The translations under genes and the position numbers were made by a program. A DNA stretch of 64,000 bases from Neobacillus niacini (GTDB taxonomy: Bacteria > Bacillota > Bacilli > Bacillales > Cytobacillaceae). The stretch spans positions 124,001 through 188,000 of the forward strand of contig NZ_JAMBOB010000008.1 of assembly GCF_023715415.1 (NCBI RefSeq). Direction: 5' to 3'. Positions 51,861-61,026 of the stretch are shown in pieces. Every line of letters starts with the position of its first letter. The first letter of the stretch is position 1. Under the pieces are notes generated by a model that worked only from the letters and a program-made list of their open reading frames with translations, searched no databases and was not told where the DNA came from.

Positions 51861-52955
51861 ATGAAGAGAATCATGAAAGGCGTAGTTTTTACTTTATTAC
51901 TATGTATTGGATTGTCGGCATGTGGTGAAAAGGAGAAGGTAAAGGCTCCGTCGAATCTTCCAGCAGACAAGCAGGCTTCAGCACAAAACAGTGAGATAAC
52001 TCCAGAAGAGCTTCTAGACAGCATCCGAAAGCATACGACACTTGTACCTCTAGGAGATATACCTGTTCCGGAGGATAATCCAATGAAATCGGAAGTGCTT
52101 GAACTTGGGCAGGCTTTATTTTTTGATCCGAGGCTTTCAGGGAATAATCAGGTTAGCTGTGCTACTTGTCATGACCCGAGTTTGGGTTATGGCGACGCAA
52201 AACCGACTTTTGATAAATATACGGGCGGTAATGGAGCTCGGAACAGCCCAACGGTCATTAATTCCGGTTATTATAACTCCAACTTTTGGGATGGTCGTGC
52301 GGCCTCTCTAGAGGAACAAGCGCTGGGACCGATTCAAAATCCGAATGAAATGAATCAGCCTTTAAATGAACTTATAAGTGAATTATCAGCCATAAATGGA
52401 TACCAGGAACGTTTCCAAAGTGCATTTAACGAGGGAGTAACAGAACAAAATATTGCAAAAGCCCTTGCTGCTTTCCAAAGGCAAATTGTTGTAAAGGATA
52501 CCTCTTACGACAGGTTTCTAGAAGGGGACACAGAGGCATTAACGAAGCAAGAACTCAGCGGACTCAGATTGTTCACAGGAAAAGCCTTTTGTGTGACCTG
52601 TCATAATGGTCCTATCCTTTCGGATAACAATTTTTACAATATTGGTCTTAATACCGAAGACGAAGGTCGAAAAGCAGTTACCGGACAAGAAGGAGACTTA
52701 GGCCGCATTCGTACCCCTGGATTATATGGAATTACTCATACTGCACCATACATGCGGGATGGCAGTATTGCTACACTTGAAGAAGTGATTGATTATTATG
52801 ACCGCGGCGGGGATAACCACCCCAATAAGAGCTTTTTTATTCAAAAATTTATGAGTCCTATTGGCTTAACAGACCAAGAGAAAGCAGATTTATTGGCCTT
52901 TCTAAAGACCTTAGGCGGAGAGCCGCCGATTTTTACCAAACCAGAACTTCCATAA
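51861..52955 (+). CDS. Di-heme cytochrome c peroxidase / MauG-family lipoprotein
   Basis: A 364-residue lipoprotein (lipobox LSAC, C21) with two CXXCH heme c sites: C100-H104 (SCATCHD) and C244-H248 (CVTCHNG), the layout of bacterial di-heme peroxidases. ELGQALFFDPRLSGNNQVSC and TAPYMRDGSIATLEEVIDYYDRGG are family hallmarks. It would reduce peroxide at the outer face of the membrane, or modify a partner protein like MauG. Anchoring as lipoprotein fits a Gram-positive cell. Single gene with its own terminator. Confidence 0.9.
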   Translation: MKRIMKGVVFTLLLCIGLSACGEKEKVKAPSNLPADKQASAQNSEITPEELLDSIRKHTTLVPLGDIPVPEDNPMKSEVLELGQALFFDPRLSGNNQVSCATCHDPSLGYGDAKPTFDKYTGGNGARNSPTVINSGYYNSNFWDGRAASLEEQALGPIQNPNEMNQPLNELISELSAINGYQERFQSAFNEGVTEQNIAKALAAFQRQIVVKDTSYDRFLEGDTEALTKQELSGLRLFTGKAFCVTCHNGPILSDNNFYNIGLNTEDEGRKAVTGQEGDLGRIRTPGLYGITHTAPYMRDGSIATLEEVIDYYDRGGDNHPNKSFFIQKFMSPIGLTDQEKADLLAFLKTLGGEPPIFTKPELP

Positions 52956-52962
52956 TAAAAAT

Positions 52963-53002
52963 AAATGCCTGAGCCCCCAATTAGCAGGGGGCTCAGGCAT
53001 TT
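52963..53002. terminator. Bidirectional terminator
   Basis: Perfect 16-bp stem AAATGCCTGAGCCCCC/GGGGGCTCAGGCATTT (52963-52978, 52987-53002) between converging genes; it overlaps the stop codon of the minus-strand gene. Confidence 0.92.
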
Positions 53003-53984
53003 ATTTTATGGATGTTTCCAATCTTTTAATAACCTTTTTGTATTGTTTAATAGAGGTTAGTTTGCCAGTATAGGAAACTTGGTTTTTATAATCTAAAGAT
53101 ATGAACATGATTGCAAGCTTCGGAAAAAATTTTCTGGACCGAAACCGAAGGTCTTTCCAATAGATAAAATAGCCGTTTTTTCTTTTTTGAACAAACGGAT
53201 AGGCAAAATGGGTACTTCTAAGGAAGCTATTAACCTGAGTATCCATACTGCTATTTAAAACCAGGTCCGGGTAGTCTATTTTTTTTGAAAAAGTATGTTC
53301 TATCCATAATTCTCCTTGCGAATATGATCCAAATAAAAAATCCTGATAGGTTTCAATCATAATATTCCAGTGGAAAGCTGAGGTTTTAGGAATCATTTTT
53401 ATCTGAACCGCATTTTGAAAATGCTGTGAAAGCTTCCATTTCGTATATTGAGTAGATAACATCCGAATGAATAGGTAAAAGACAATTCCTAAATATACAA
53501 AAGAAAAAACTCTCCCTGTATCAAAAAAAGGAAGCAGGCTGAAGCCAAGGAAATGGAGCATGATAATATATGGATCAACTAAAGGAAGGAAATCTAAGGA
53601 CATCCATTTTATGGAAAATGGGCGTAATGCCTGTGTACCATTTACGTTGAACAAATCAAAAAGAACATGTAAGATAACTGCCAGAAATATCCAAAAAAAT
53701 AAGTGAGAAATTGAGCTGCCGTGGAAGAATGGCAAAATTGCGGCTGTAATAAGTATGCTCCATATAGGCATTGCCGGCAGTGAGTGTGACAACCCCCGGT
53801 GATTTTGGTAATAACTGCTTTTCCCTTTCAATCGATAGATAAAGTCGAAATCAGGTGCGTTAGAACCCACTACTGTTCCGATTAGGACGGCTGCCGATAA
53901 GGCACTATTGTTTGAAACCACAGGGTCAATTTGAGCAAGAGCACCTAGGCCGAAGCCCATGATAATGTGAGAAAATGTATCCAA
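53001..53984 (-). CDS. yfhP: YfhP-like membrane metal-dependent hydrolase family protein
   Basis: A 327-residue protein. The N-terminal half has four membrane segments with conserved histidines and aspartates (MDTFSHIIMGFGLGAL, NAPDFDFIYRL, NHRGLSHSLPAMP, HVLFDLFNVNGT), the pattern of the YfhP/YdjM inner-membrane hydrolase-like family. The C-terminal half is a soluble domain. It is the last gene of the run that starts with UDP-glucose dehydrogenase, 18 bases after the glycosyltransferase gene. Enzymatic activity is not established. Confidence 0.82.
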   Translation of the reverse strand: MDTFSHIIMGFGLGALAQIDPVVSNNSALSAAVLIGTVVGSNAPDFDFIYRLKGKSSYYQNHRGLSHSLPAMPIWSILITAAILPFFHGSSISHLFFWIFLAVILHVLFDLFNVNGTQALRPFSIKWMSLDFLPLVDPYIIMLHFLGFSLLPFFDTGRVFSFVYLGIVFYLFIRMLSTQYTKWKLSQHFQNAVQIKMIPKTSAFHWNIMIETYQDFLFGSYSQGELWIEHTFSKKIDYPDLVLNSSMDTQVNSFLRSTHFAYPFVQKRKNGYFIYWKDLRFRSRKFFPKLAIMFISLDYKNQVSYTGKLTSIKQYKKVIKRLETSIK

Positions 53985-54002
53985 AACCTAACCCCCTTAG
54001 CT

Positions 54003-55145
54003 TCAAGCATATATTTTTGTGGCGGGCTCATTGATAACAGTAGAATATTGGTGGATTACGTCTTCAAAAATCTGATCCCATTTTTGTGTAAGTGCATACT
54101 TCCTAGCATTTCTCGCCATTTGAATTCGTAAAGGTTCATTGTCTAACAAGTGAAGAATATTTTTGATAAAATTCTCTGCATTCTCCGGTTCACACAAATA
54201 TCCGGTAACGCCAGCCGAAATAATATTTTTGACTCCGCCCGCGTTCGCCCCAATCACAGGTGTCCCACTTGCAAGAGCTTCAAGAACAACATTTCCAAAG
54301 GTTTCGGTGGGTGAGGGAAAAACAAATAGGTCTGTTGCTGAATAGACTTCGGCTAATCCAACACCTTTCAAATAACCAGTAAAGGTCATATTTGGAACTT
54401 TAGTCATTTTGAGCTCGTCAAGCAGTGGACCATCGCCCGCAATGAGCCAATGTACTTGTTCATTTATTTCAGGGGGTAAGGAATCAGCGACCTTCATCAG
54501 AGTTTTTAAATCCTTTTCGGGTGCCAGTCTGCCAACATAGGTAAGAATGAATCTCTCGGAAATTGCGTATCGATTGCGGATCATTTCTTTTTTGTAATAA
54601 GGATGGTAGGTTTGGCAATCTACACCTCTTGGCCAGATTTCCAGGTTCCTGAAGCCACGGTTATTTAGTTTTTCCAGCGTATCAATTGAAGGTACAAAGA
54701 GTTTTTTAAAAGAACCATGAAACCATTTCATATATTTCCAAAGTGGTTTAGCTAGAAATTGAAGATCATAAAATTGTAAATAGTCATTGAAATCGGTGTG
54801 ATAGGAGCCGACAAGGGGGATATTTAATTTCTTTGCAAAATAAACACCGGAAAGACCAACAGTGAAAGGAGTTGCAACATGAATCAGATCTGGAGAAAAT
54901 TGCTCTATCTCGGCCTTAAGCTGCATGATGTTGGGAAAAGCCAATCTACATTCAGGATAAAGGAAAAAGGGTAGACTTTTAAATCGGTGAATATGGTCGG
55001 AAACATATCCATTTGAAACGGAAATAGGTGCAAACACCTTATAAGAAATCTGTTGAGTCTCAAGATAGTCAGTAAATTTTTTGAGTGTATTTGCAACCCC
55101 GTTTACTTCCGGATAAAAGGTATCTGTGAAAATAGCAATTTTCAT
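54003..55145 (-). CDS. Glycosyltransferase family 4 protein
   Basis: A 380-residue GT-B enzyme. The acceptor domain begins MKIAIFTDTFYPEVNGVANTL; the donor domain has TYVGRLAPEKDLKTLMKVAD and the EX7E motif in PTETFGNVVLEALASGTPVIG. It resembles GDP-mannose- or UDP-sugar-using lipid glycosyltransferases (MgtA-like). ATG 55145 follows AGGAGGGG; the longer frame has no site. With UDP-glucose dehydrogenase upstream, UDP-glucuronate is a possible donor and a membrane lipid a possible acceptor; this is inference. Confidence 0.87.
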   Translation of the reverse strand: MKIAIFTDTFYPEVNGVANTLKKFTDYLETQQISYKVFAPISVSNGYVSDHIHRFKSLPFFLYPECRLAFPNIMQLKAEIEQFSPDLIHVATPFTVGLSGVYFAKKLNIPLVGSYHTDFNDYLQFYDLQFLAKPLWKYMKWFHGSFKKLFVPSIDTLEKLNNRGFRNLEIWPRGVDCQTYHPYYKKEMIRNRYAISERFILTYVGRLAPEKDLKTLMKVADSLPPEINEQVHWLIAGDGPLLDELKMTKVPNMTFTGYLKGVGLAEVYSATDLFVFPSPTETFGNVVLEALASGTPVIGANAGGVKNIISAGVTGYLCEPENAENFIKNILHLLDNEPLRIQMARNARKYALTQKWDQIFEDVIHQYSTVINEPATKIYA

Positions 55146-55173
55146 ACAACCCCTCCTAAGTTCCAAATTATTT

Positions 55174-55701
55174 CTAGACGATGAAATAAAAGCAGAAACT
55201 TCCGAAGAACGCTCCAAGAATTCCCCCTGCTAGAACGTCCGAAGGATAATGAAGCCCTAAATAGATTCTCGAAATTCCAACAGATAGCCCTAAAGGAATG
55301 AGAATGGCAGCTAATGAGGGTAGTTGAATCAAAAAGGGAACAATAACTGAGAAAACAGCTGTTGTATGACCTGATGGAAAAGAATGATCTTTCAAAGGAT
55401 TAGGTAAGATTTTTGTTGTTTCAATTTGTAGATAAGGCCTTTTTCGCGGGAAAAGCTTTTTAACTAATTGAACAGGTATATGACTTAGAGCTAAGGCAGC
55501 AGCACTTGAGATGGCTGTAAGTCTGGTTTGATTCGTTGTAAAGATGATAAGTAATAATGTTATTGCACTGATAAAGAGAGCACCGCCAATTTGAGTAATC
55601 GTGCGGAAAAAGAGATTCATAATCCTTTTATCAAAATGGCTGTTAATCTGTTGAAAGACTTTGCGTTCGAATTGATATAAGGTTTGGATTTTTCTCATCA
55701 T
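55174..55701 (-). CDS. PAP2-family lipid phosphatase
   Basis: A 175-residue membrane phosphatase with all three PAP2 motifs: KKLFPRKRP, FPSGHT and SRIYLGLHYPSD. Such enzymes remove phosphate from undecaprenyl pyrophosphate or phosphatidate/phosphatidylglycerol phosphate. It lies between the UDP-glucose dehydrogenase and glycosyltransferase genes in one direction, suggesting a role in recycling a lipid carrier or preparing diacylglycerol acceptor. MM start; either ATG is possible. Confidence 0.9.
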   Translation of the reverse strand: MMRKIQTLYQFERKVFQQINSHFDKRIMNLFFRTITQIGGALFISAITLLLIIFTTNQTRLTAISSAAALALSHIPVQLVKKLFPRKRPYLQIETTKILPNPLKDHSFPSGHTTAVFSVIVPFLIQLPSLAAILIPLGLSVGISRIYLGLHYPSDVLAGGILGAFFGSFCFYFIV

Positions 55702-55719
55702 GACAGTGTCTCCCTTTAT

Positions 55720-57048
55720 TTAATGTTGTGGGGAATGCTTTACATTTGCTATAGTCGGTCTACCAATTGATACGTAGGTAATCGGGTACCGCTCCATATC
55801 TTTAAGGGAATAGCAATTTCGTCCATCGAAAACAATCGGTTCCTTCATATAAGCAGCGTACGTATCCAACGAAAGGTGTTTTATTTGGTCCCATTCTGTT
55901 GCAATGACAGCAAAATCGGCCCCTTTAAGTGCTTGACGAATATTCGTTGTGTATTCAATTGAATTTCCTATCACCTTATGTGCATTTGGTACAGCAATGG
56001 GGTCATAGGCAGTGATAATCGAACCTTCTTCAAGCAATTCTTTAATAATTGTTAACGAAACAGCTTCACGGATATCATCTGTTTCTGGTTTAAAAGCAAG
56101 ACCAAGCAAGGCTGCTTTTTTTCCTTTTAAGGATCCGAACATTTCTTTTGCCTTCGAAACTAAAAGGGAGTGCTGATGCTGATTTACCTTAATAACGGAC
56201 TCAAGCAATTCGAAGGGATGATGAACATTACCTGCAAGTTGAACAAGTGCTTTGGTGTCCTTTGGAAAGCATGAACCTCCATATCCAATTCCCGCCTGAA
56301 GATTAGAAGTCCCAATTCGTTTATCCATTCCCATTCCATAAGAAACTTCTTCAATATTTGCACCAACCTTATCGCAAATATTGGAAATTTCATTGATAAA
56401 GCTTATCTTCGTTGCAAGAAAGGCATTGGAAGCATATTTAATCATCTCTGCACTCCGAATATCTGTGAAAAGTATCGGGATTTTTAATGGAAGGTAGAGC
56501 TGTTCCATGATTGAGGCTGCTTTAGGATTATCTGTGCCAATTACGATTCGATCTCCTAAAAAGAAATCCATTACTGCTGAACCTTCGCGAAGAAATTCAG
56601 GATTGGATACTACATCAACCTTGATGTGACGTGGCTTGCGCTGTTGGAAAATTTGCTTGATCGTATCATTTGTTCCAACGGGAACAGTGCTTTTAGTACA
56701 GACAATTACGTCTTTCTGAATTGTGTTAGCAATGGTATAAACAGCAGCATAGATATAAGATACATCAACTGCACCATCTTTTTTTTCAGGAGTACCAACT
56801 GCAATAAAAATGATATCGGCCTCTGAATATGCTTGGTTCGGGTTCGTAGTAAAGCAAAGTTGACCGTTTAAGAGGTTCTTTTCTAATAAAGGTTCCAGTC
56901 CAGGCTCAAAGAAAGGGATGTGTCCTTTTTCGAGCATTTCTATTTTCTCTTTTTGAGTGTCTAAACAGGTTACTTGATGACCAGCTTCAGCAAAACAAAC
57001 AGCTGTAACTAACCCAACATTTCCTGCTCCTGCAACTGTAATCTTCAT
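55720..57048 (-). CDS. ugd: UDP-glucose 6-dehydrogenase
   Basis: A 442-residue enzyme oxidising UDP-glucose to UDP-glucuronate with two NAD+. N-terminal NAD domain MKITVAGAGNVGLVTAVCFAEAGH, catalytic cysteine in GYGGSCFPKDTKALV, and C-terminal UDP-binding domain (LGLAFKPETDDIREA). ATG 57048 follows CGGAGGG; the preceding 58 in-frame codons lie in the leader and have no site. Similar to TuaD, but no other teichuronic acid genes are adjacent. Confidence 0.92.
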   Translation of the reverse strand: MKITVAGAGNVGLVTAVCFAEAGHQVTCLDTQKEKIEMLEKGHIPFFEPGLEPLLEKNLLNGQLCFTTNPNQAYSEADIIFIAVGTPEKKDGAVDVSYIYAAVYTIANTIQKDVIVCTKSTVPVGTNDTIKQIFQQRKPRHIKVDVVSNPEFLREGSAVMDFFLGDRIVIGTDNPKAASIMEQLYLPLKIPILFTDIRSAEMIKYASNAFLATKISFINEISNICDKVGANIEEVSYGMGMDKRIGTSNLQAGIGYGGSCFPKDTKALVQLAGNVHHPFELLESVIKVNQHQHSLLVSKAKEMFGSLKGKKAALLGLAFKPETDDIREAVSLTIIKELLEEGSIITAYDPIAVPNAHKVIGNSIEYTTNIRQALKGADFAVIATEWDQIKHLSLDTYAAYMKEPIVFDGRNCYSLKDMERYPITYVSIGRPTIANVKHSPQH

Positions 57049-57184
57049 CAAATCCCTCCGAATAATAGTGGTTTGTTCTATTCTATCTGAATAATTTGAT
57101 TTTTTTCTTAACCTAGTGTTAAGAGAGTGTAAAGACTTTGTATAGTAGAAGAGACCCAGCGCTTGTTCGCATGAATAAAGTAAA

Positions 57185-57232
57185 GACCTGAGCCCTGGTG
57201 CGTTTTTTAGTGAACGCAACATGGCTCAGGTC
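57185..57232 (-). terminator. Terminator of ykuK
   Basis: GACCTGAGCC/GGCTCAGGTC arms (57185-57194, 57223-57232) with inner GCGTT/AACGC stem; T-rich sequence follows on the minus strand. Confidence 0.75.
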
Positions 57233-57233
57233 C

Positions 57234-57770
57234 CTATTTTGTGTACCGATTTGCGTAGCTTGAGGCAACGAAGGCATTTGGTTTAATCTTTGGTTCCACA
57301 CCCATCGATTCCATGCGGGATACCATTTCTTTAACAAACTCACTGGTTTTGTTGCGTTTACCAGAACCAATATCAATATGACCCTCCATCGTGAAGGTTG
57401 CCCCCTGATAGACAAAGGGAAGGACGATATTGATTAACCGATCCTTTCTTTCCTCCGTAAATAATGCAACGATGTCCTCTGTTAATGAAAGTTCAAAGGA
57501 AATCCTTTCATGCAGATGAGTCATTTTTCTAGGGATGACAATCTTCCTTATGCAAGCCCAAGCCCCTTTACCCGCATTTTGAATGACAATACCCGTAATA
57601 AAAATGGTATGTCTTTTGTGCACCTGTGAATCCGTTCCGACCATTAACCGATAATTCCCGCTTGGCGCTATGTTCATGAACTTTACAATGTTTTCGAATA
57701 CCTCTTCGAACGACATGCTCTTCTCACGAAGATTCTGAAACGAATAATCAAAAACCTGATAATTTTTCAT
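57234..57770 (-). CDS. ykuK: YkuK-family (DUF458) ribonuclease H-like protein
   Basis: A 178-residue soluble protein of the DUF458/YkuK family, an RNase H-like fold. Conserved segments are GNYRLMVGTDSQVHKRHTIFITGIVI (first acidic residue D in GTDSQ) and EGHIDIGSGKRNKTSEFVKEM. In spore formers members of this family are linked to sporulation or competence regulons. AAGGGAAGATG precedes the ATG. Single gene with its own terminator. Confidence 0.88.
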   Translation of the reverse strand: MKNYQVFDYSFQNLREKSMSFEEVFENIVKFMNIAPSGNYRLMVGTDSQVHKRHTIFITGIVIQNAGKGAWACIRKIVIPRKMTHLHERISFELSLTEDIVALFTEERKDRLINIVLPFVYQGATFTMEGHIDIGSGKRNKTSEFVKEMVSRMESMGVEPKIKPNAFVASSYANRYTK

Positions 57771-58102
57771 TTAGAACACCACATCTTCCCTTTCTAGAAA
57801 TAATTACTCTTACATTTCTTAATATTATTTTATGGAATTAAAATTATTCTTGTGCAAAAGGAAATGGACATGCAGCATATAAAGTTGTTCAACCCGATTT
57901 ACACTATGACTACAAGGTTTATAGGACTTTATATGAAAGAAGGTTAACATTTCGTAAATATTGTGTGAGATTTGCCTTGCATATCAAAAAACCAATTAGG
58001 AACTGTCCACCTGGGGTGGAAAGTGTCTTTCTGTGGTGCCTGTCACCATTTTAATGTAATATGACTTTATTAGTTTTTTTGTAGATAGGAGTGTGTGTTG
58101 CA
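57771..58102. other. Gene-free stretch between ykuK and the amidohydrolase gene
   Basis: No coding signal. It holds the promoter region of divergent ykuK and, at 58003-58047, an inverted copy of the composite repeat. I see no other confident element. Confidence 0.6.
58003..58047 (-). repeat. Composite intergenic repeat, copy 3 (inverted)
   Basis: CTGTCCACCTGGGGTGG (58003-58019), AAAGTGTC, then GGTGCCTGTCACC (58035-58047). Its reverse complement aligns end to end with copies 1 and 4. Confidence 0.75.
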
Positions 58103-59200
58103 TTGGCAGAAAATTTAGAAAAAGAGATTTTGGCTTGGTTTGAACATTTCCACGCTAACCCTGAGGTTAGCTGGAAAGAGGTTAGAACAACTCAAGCAAT
58201 TGCGGATATTTTAGATAATCTAGGGATAAAGTATCGTCGTTTTTCTGATGTAACCGGGCTTATAGCAGAAATCGGCGAGGGAGAAGAAGTGATCGCTGTC
58301 CGAGCGGAAATAGATGCTTTGTGGCAGGAGGTGGACGGAGTGTGGCAGGGGAATCACTCCTGTGGTCACGATGCGATTATCTCCATGGTGCTTGGCGCAC
58401 TTCATTATTTGAAGAATCAGCGTCTCACGAAAAAGGTCCGTTTTATTTTTCAGCCTGCAGAGGAAAAAGGAAATGGTTCACTTGCGATGATTGAAAGGGG
58501 AGCTATCGAAGACGTTAGCCACTTATTCGGTATCCACCTTCGACCCGTTGAAGAGCTTCCTATGGGACGGGTTTCAGCATCGATTCATCACGGAGCGGCT
58601 ATCTTTCTTGAAGGCAAAGTCCTTGGTGAAGATGCACACGGTGCGAGGCCGCACCAAGGCAAAAACGCTCTTGATGTGATTGTGGGACTGCATCAGTTCG
58701 TTAAATCTATTTATTTATCACCGTTCGAAGCCTATTCTGCAAAACTTACAAAGGTGATTGCTGGCGGAGAGAGCTTAAACATTATCCCAGGTACTGCGGA
58801 ATTTGCCATTGATGTTCGGGCACAAAAAAATGAAGTTCTTGAAAAACTGAAGGACCAAATAGACAACGGAATAAACAGCCTGCAAGACCTTTATGGGGTT
58901 AATATCGAATGGGAATGGAGCGATTTTACTCCGGGTGCTGAGGTTTCTGCTGATGCAGAGGCAATCGCGGAAGAAGCGATTCGAGATATTGCCGGCAGTG
59001 AGATGCTTGCACCACCCGTTATCACGTCAGGAAGTGATGATTTCCATTTTTATACCATTAAGAATCCGAATTTAAAAGCTACGATGATTGGTGTTGGTGC
59101 TGACCTCCAACCTGGATTACATCATCCCAAAATGAACTTTGATACGTCGGCACTTGATCTTGGCGCACGGATCCTTGCTGAAACACTGTTCAGAGCATAA
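58103..59200 (+). CDS. M20-family amidohydrolase (AmhX-like)
   Basis: A 365-residue peptidase M20D-type metal enzyme that cleaves amide bonds of N-acyl amino acids or related compounds. Metal and catalytic residues are visible: HANPEVSWKE, VRAEIDALWQE, NHSCGHDAI, FQPAEEKGNGS, GIHLRP, DAHGARPHQG and a final HHPKMNFD. TTG 58103 is chosen; the GTG at 58091 overlaps AGGAG. The sequence resembles B. subtilis AmhX. Stands alone, flanked on both sides by composite repeats. Confidence 0.87.
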   Translation: MAENLEKEILAWFEHFHANPEVSWKEVRTTQAIADILDNLGIKYRRFSDVTGLIAEIGEGEEVIAVRAEIDALWQEVDGVWQGNHSCGHDAIISMVLGALHYLKNQRLTKKVRFIFQPAEEKGNGSLAMIERGAIEDVSHLFGIHLRPVEELPMGRVSASIHHGAAIFLEGKVLGEDAHGARPHQGKNALDVIVGLHQFVKSIYLSPFEAYSAKLTKVIAGGESLNIIPGTAEFAIDVRAQKNEVLEKLKDQIDNGINSLQDLYGVNIEWEWSDFTPGAEVSADAEAIAEEAIRDIAGSEMLAPPVITSGSDDFHFYTIKNPNLKATMIGVGADLQPGLHHPKMNFDTSALDLGARILAETLFRA

Positions 59201-59205
59201 AGCAC

Positions 59206-59251
59206 GGTGACAGGCACCACTAAAATACACTTGTCCGCCTCCAGTGGACAG
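59206..59251. repeat. Composite intergenic repeat, copy 4
   Basis: GGTGACAGGCACC (59206-59218), ACTAAAATACACTTGTCC, then GCCTCCAGTGGACAG, ending 59251. It directly follows the amidohydrolase stop. Confidence 0.75.
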
Positions 59252-59388
59252 TTTGAAGGGCTAACTCTGGTTAGCTCTTCTTTGTTGTCTGCAGGTAATT
59301 TTACTGATTTTGCCGAATATTTATAGTGTAGTGCATATATTTAGAGGGCCAGAGTCTCAAATCGTGTTCGTAGAGAGGGGTGGGATGG

Positions 59389-60450
59389 TTGTCTAAACGG
59401 TTGATTAAGAGGAATGAGTTGCAGGTGTTAAATCGGGAGCTTCGGTTTTTAGAAGATTCAGAGGTAATTCCAGCTGGAAAGTCAGATGAGATTCAAGAAT
59501 TGTATGAAGTGGAGAGGCTGTCTTTTACGAGAACCCTTTTATATGTGGGTTCCATTCTAATCGGAGCTGGAATTCTTAGCTTTATCGCAAGCAATTGGGA
59601 GGAGATTGGGAAGAGTACGAAGTTTCTTCTTATTCTTGTGCTATTTATAGGCAGTAATTTTGCGGCATACAGGATGGAAAAAGGCTTTCCTAAAACATCT
59701 ACAAGCCTTTATTATTTGGGTATCCTTATTTTTGGTGCTGGGATTTTCCTTGTTGAACAGATGTTTCATTTGGGCGTTAGTCTCCGTGAAGCATTTCTAT
59801 GGTGGTCGCTTGGTATTTTGCCTGTAGCTTGGGTTTTAAGGGATAAATGGATTCTGTTGGCAGCTGCTATTTTTCTATTTTTTACTCTAACAGATGAGCC
59901 TTATCTCAATGGGCAAATGATTCCATACTGGACACTTCTTTGGATAGCAGCCATCTATCTGCTTAATGAAAAGATTGGTTTTTCGAAAGCGACTGGGTTT
60001 GTTTCAGGAGTACTGATGCTAGCCTTTCTGGCAACAGTTATCAGTTTCTTTATCGATATTGATGAATATTCATATCTATTCGGACTCACTTATTTTGTTG
60101 TGGGAGTTGGACTCACTTTAATAAAGGAGAAAATTAGAGACATCTATGTGGTTTTAGGCTACCTTGTTCATGGAGCGGCGGCACTGCTGTTATCATTTGA
60201 GGAAGCGTGGCCAGTGGACTGGATCTATATTCCTTTTTCAATCCTATACCTGTTGTTTCTACTGTTTCTAATCAAAAGAGGAAGCCTTCTCAGCATTATT
60301 ATTCTCTGTGTCATGATCTTCCGCTTTTATCTCGATTTCTCTTTTGACTTCCTGCCAAAATCGTTTGTGTTTATCATTGGCGGTCTCCTTCTGCTAGGCT
60401 TTGGTTTTTATTTTGAAAAACAAAGGAAAAAAGGAGGGGGGATCGCATGA
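59389..60450 (+). CDS. DUF2157 membrane protein
   Basis: About 353 residues. A hydrophilic N-terminal 45 residues precedes some ten hydrophobic segments starting with TLLYVGSILIGAGILSFIASNWEEIGKS, the DUF2157 hallmark. TTG 59389 follows GAGAGGGG with eight bases spacing; a GTG at 59380 overlaps that site. It overlaps the GDYXXLXY gene by four bases, the usual partner of DUF2157/DUF4401 proteins. Function unknown. Confidence 0.82.
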   Translation: MSKRLIKRNELQVLNRELRFLEDSEVIPAGKSDEIQELYEVERLSFTRTLLYVGSILIGAGILSFIASNWEEIGKSTKFLLILVLFIGSNFAAYRMEKGFPKTSTSLYYLGILIFGAGIFLVEQMFHLGVSLREAFLWWSLGILPVAWVLRDKWILLAAAIFLFFTLTDEPYLNGQMIPYWTLLWIAAIYLLNEKIGFSKATGFVSGVLMLAFLATVISFFIDIDEYSYLFGLTYFVVGVGLTLIKEKIRDIYVVLGYLVHGAAALLLSFEEAWPVDWIYIPFSILYLLFLLFLIKRGSLLSIIILCVMIFRFYLDFSFDFLPKSFVFIIGGLLLLGFGFYFEKQRKKGGGIA

Positions 60451-60977
60451 ATAAATCAAAGAAACTAATCGCTGCGCTAGCTGTGCCTGTACTGATTCTT
60501 GTAGGAATGTGTTTTACCCCTCTATACACGCTGATAACGGGAGAAGATATTATTCTTGAAACGGTGCCAGTGGACCCTACCGATTTATTTCGCGGAGACT
60601 ATGTGACCTTACGTTATGCTGCGGAAGAAATTCCGAAGAGTTTAGTGGATGAAGAAGTGTTAAACGAGTACCAAAGTGACTTCAAGGTAACAGAAGTGTT
60701 TGTTCTTTTGGAAAAGAAAGGCGGAGTCCATGCTCCTAGAAAGGTCACACTCGAGGAGCCAGAACAGGGTCTATTCTTAAAAGGGGAGCTGCAATATATC
60801 AATAAAACGGTAGAGGGAGTAGAAGCTGCTTTCATCGAGTATAGTTTAGATCGCTATTATGTCGAGGATAACAGCGGAACGGAATGGGAAGAAGCCTCTG
60901 CTCAGGGGGAGGTTCTGGTTAAGGCCAAATTAAAAAACGGCTATGCCGTCTTAACGGATATTATGATAAAGGAATAA
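60447..60977 (+). CDS. GDYXXLXY domain protein
   Basis: A 176-residue membrane-anchored protein: one N-terminal helix (LIAALAVPVLILVGMCFTPL), then an extracytoplasmic beta-rich domain with RGDYVTLRYAAEEIP, the motif that names the family. Its ATG overlaps the DUF2157 stop. The pair is widespread but uncharacterised; it probably forms a membrane complex. Confidence 0.85.
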   Translation: MNKSKKLIAALAVPVLILVGMCFTPLYTLITGEDIILETVPVDPTDLFRGDYVTLRYAAEEIPKSLVDEEVLNEYQSDFKVTEVFVLLEKKGGVHAPRKVTLEEPEQGLFLKGELQYINKTVEGVEAAFIEYSLDRYYVEDNSGTEWEEASAQGEVLVKAKLKNGYAVLTDIMIKE

Positions 60978-60984
60978 ATATCTC

Positions 60985-61026
60985 GGTGCCTGTACCCCAT
61001 TGTGGCGGTGACAGGCACCTTTTTTT
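60985..61026 (+). terminator. Terminator built from GGTGCCTGT/ACAGGCACC repeat units
   Basis: GGTGCCTGT (60985-60993) pairs with ACAGGCACC (61011-61019), followed by seven Ts. The right arm is part of a GGTGACAGGCACC motif, so this terminator is related to the dispersed repeat. Confidence 0.82.

Noticed and set aside
57119..57415. 98-codon minus-strand frame with ATG
   Set aside because: It overlaps ykuK in another frame and runs through the ykuK terminator; it has no family features.
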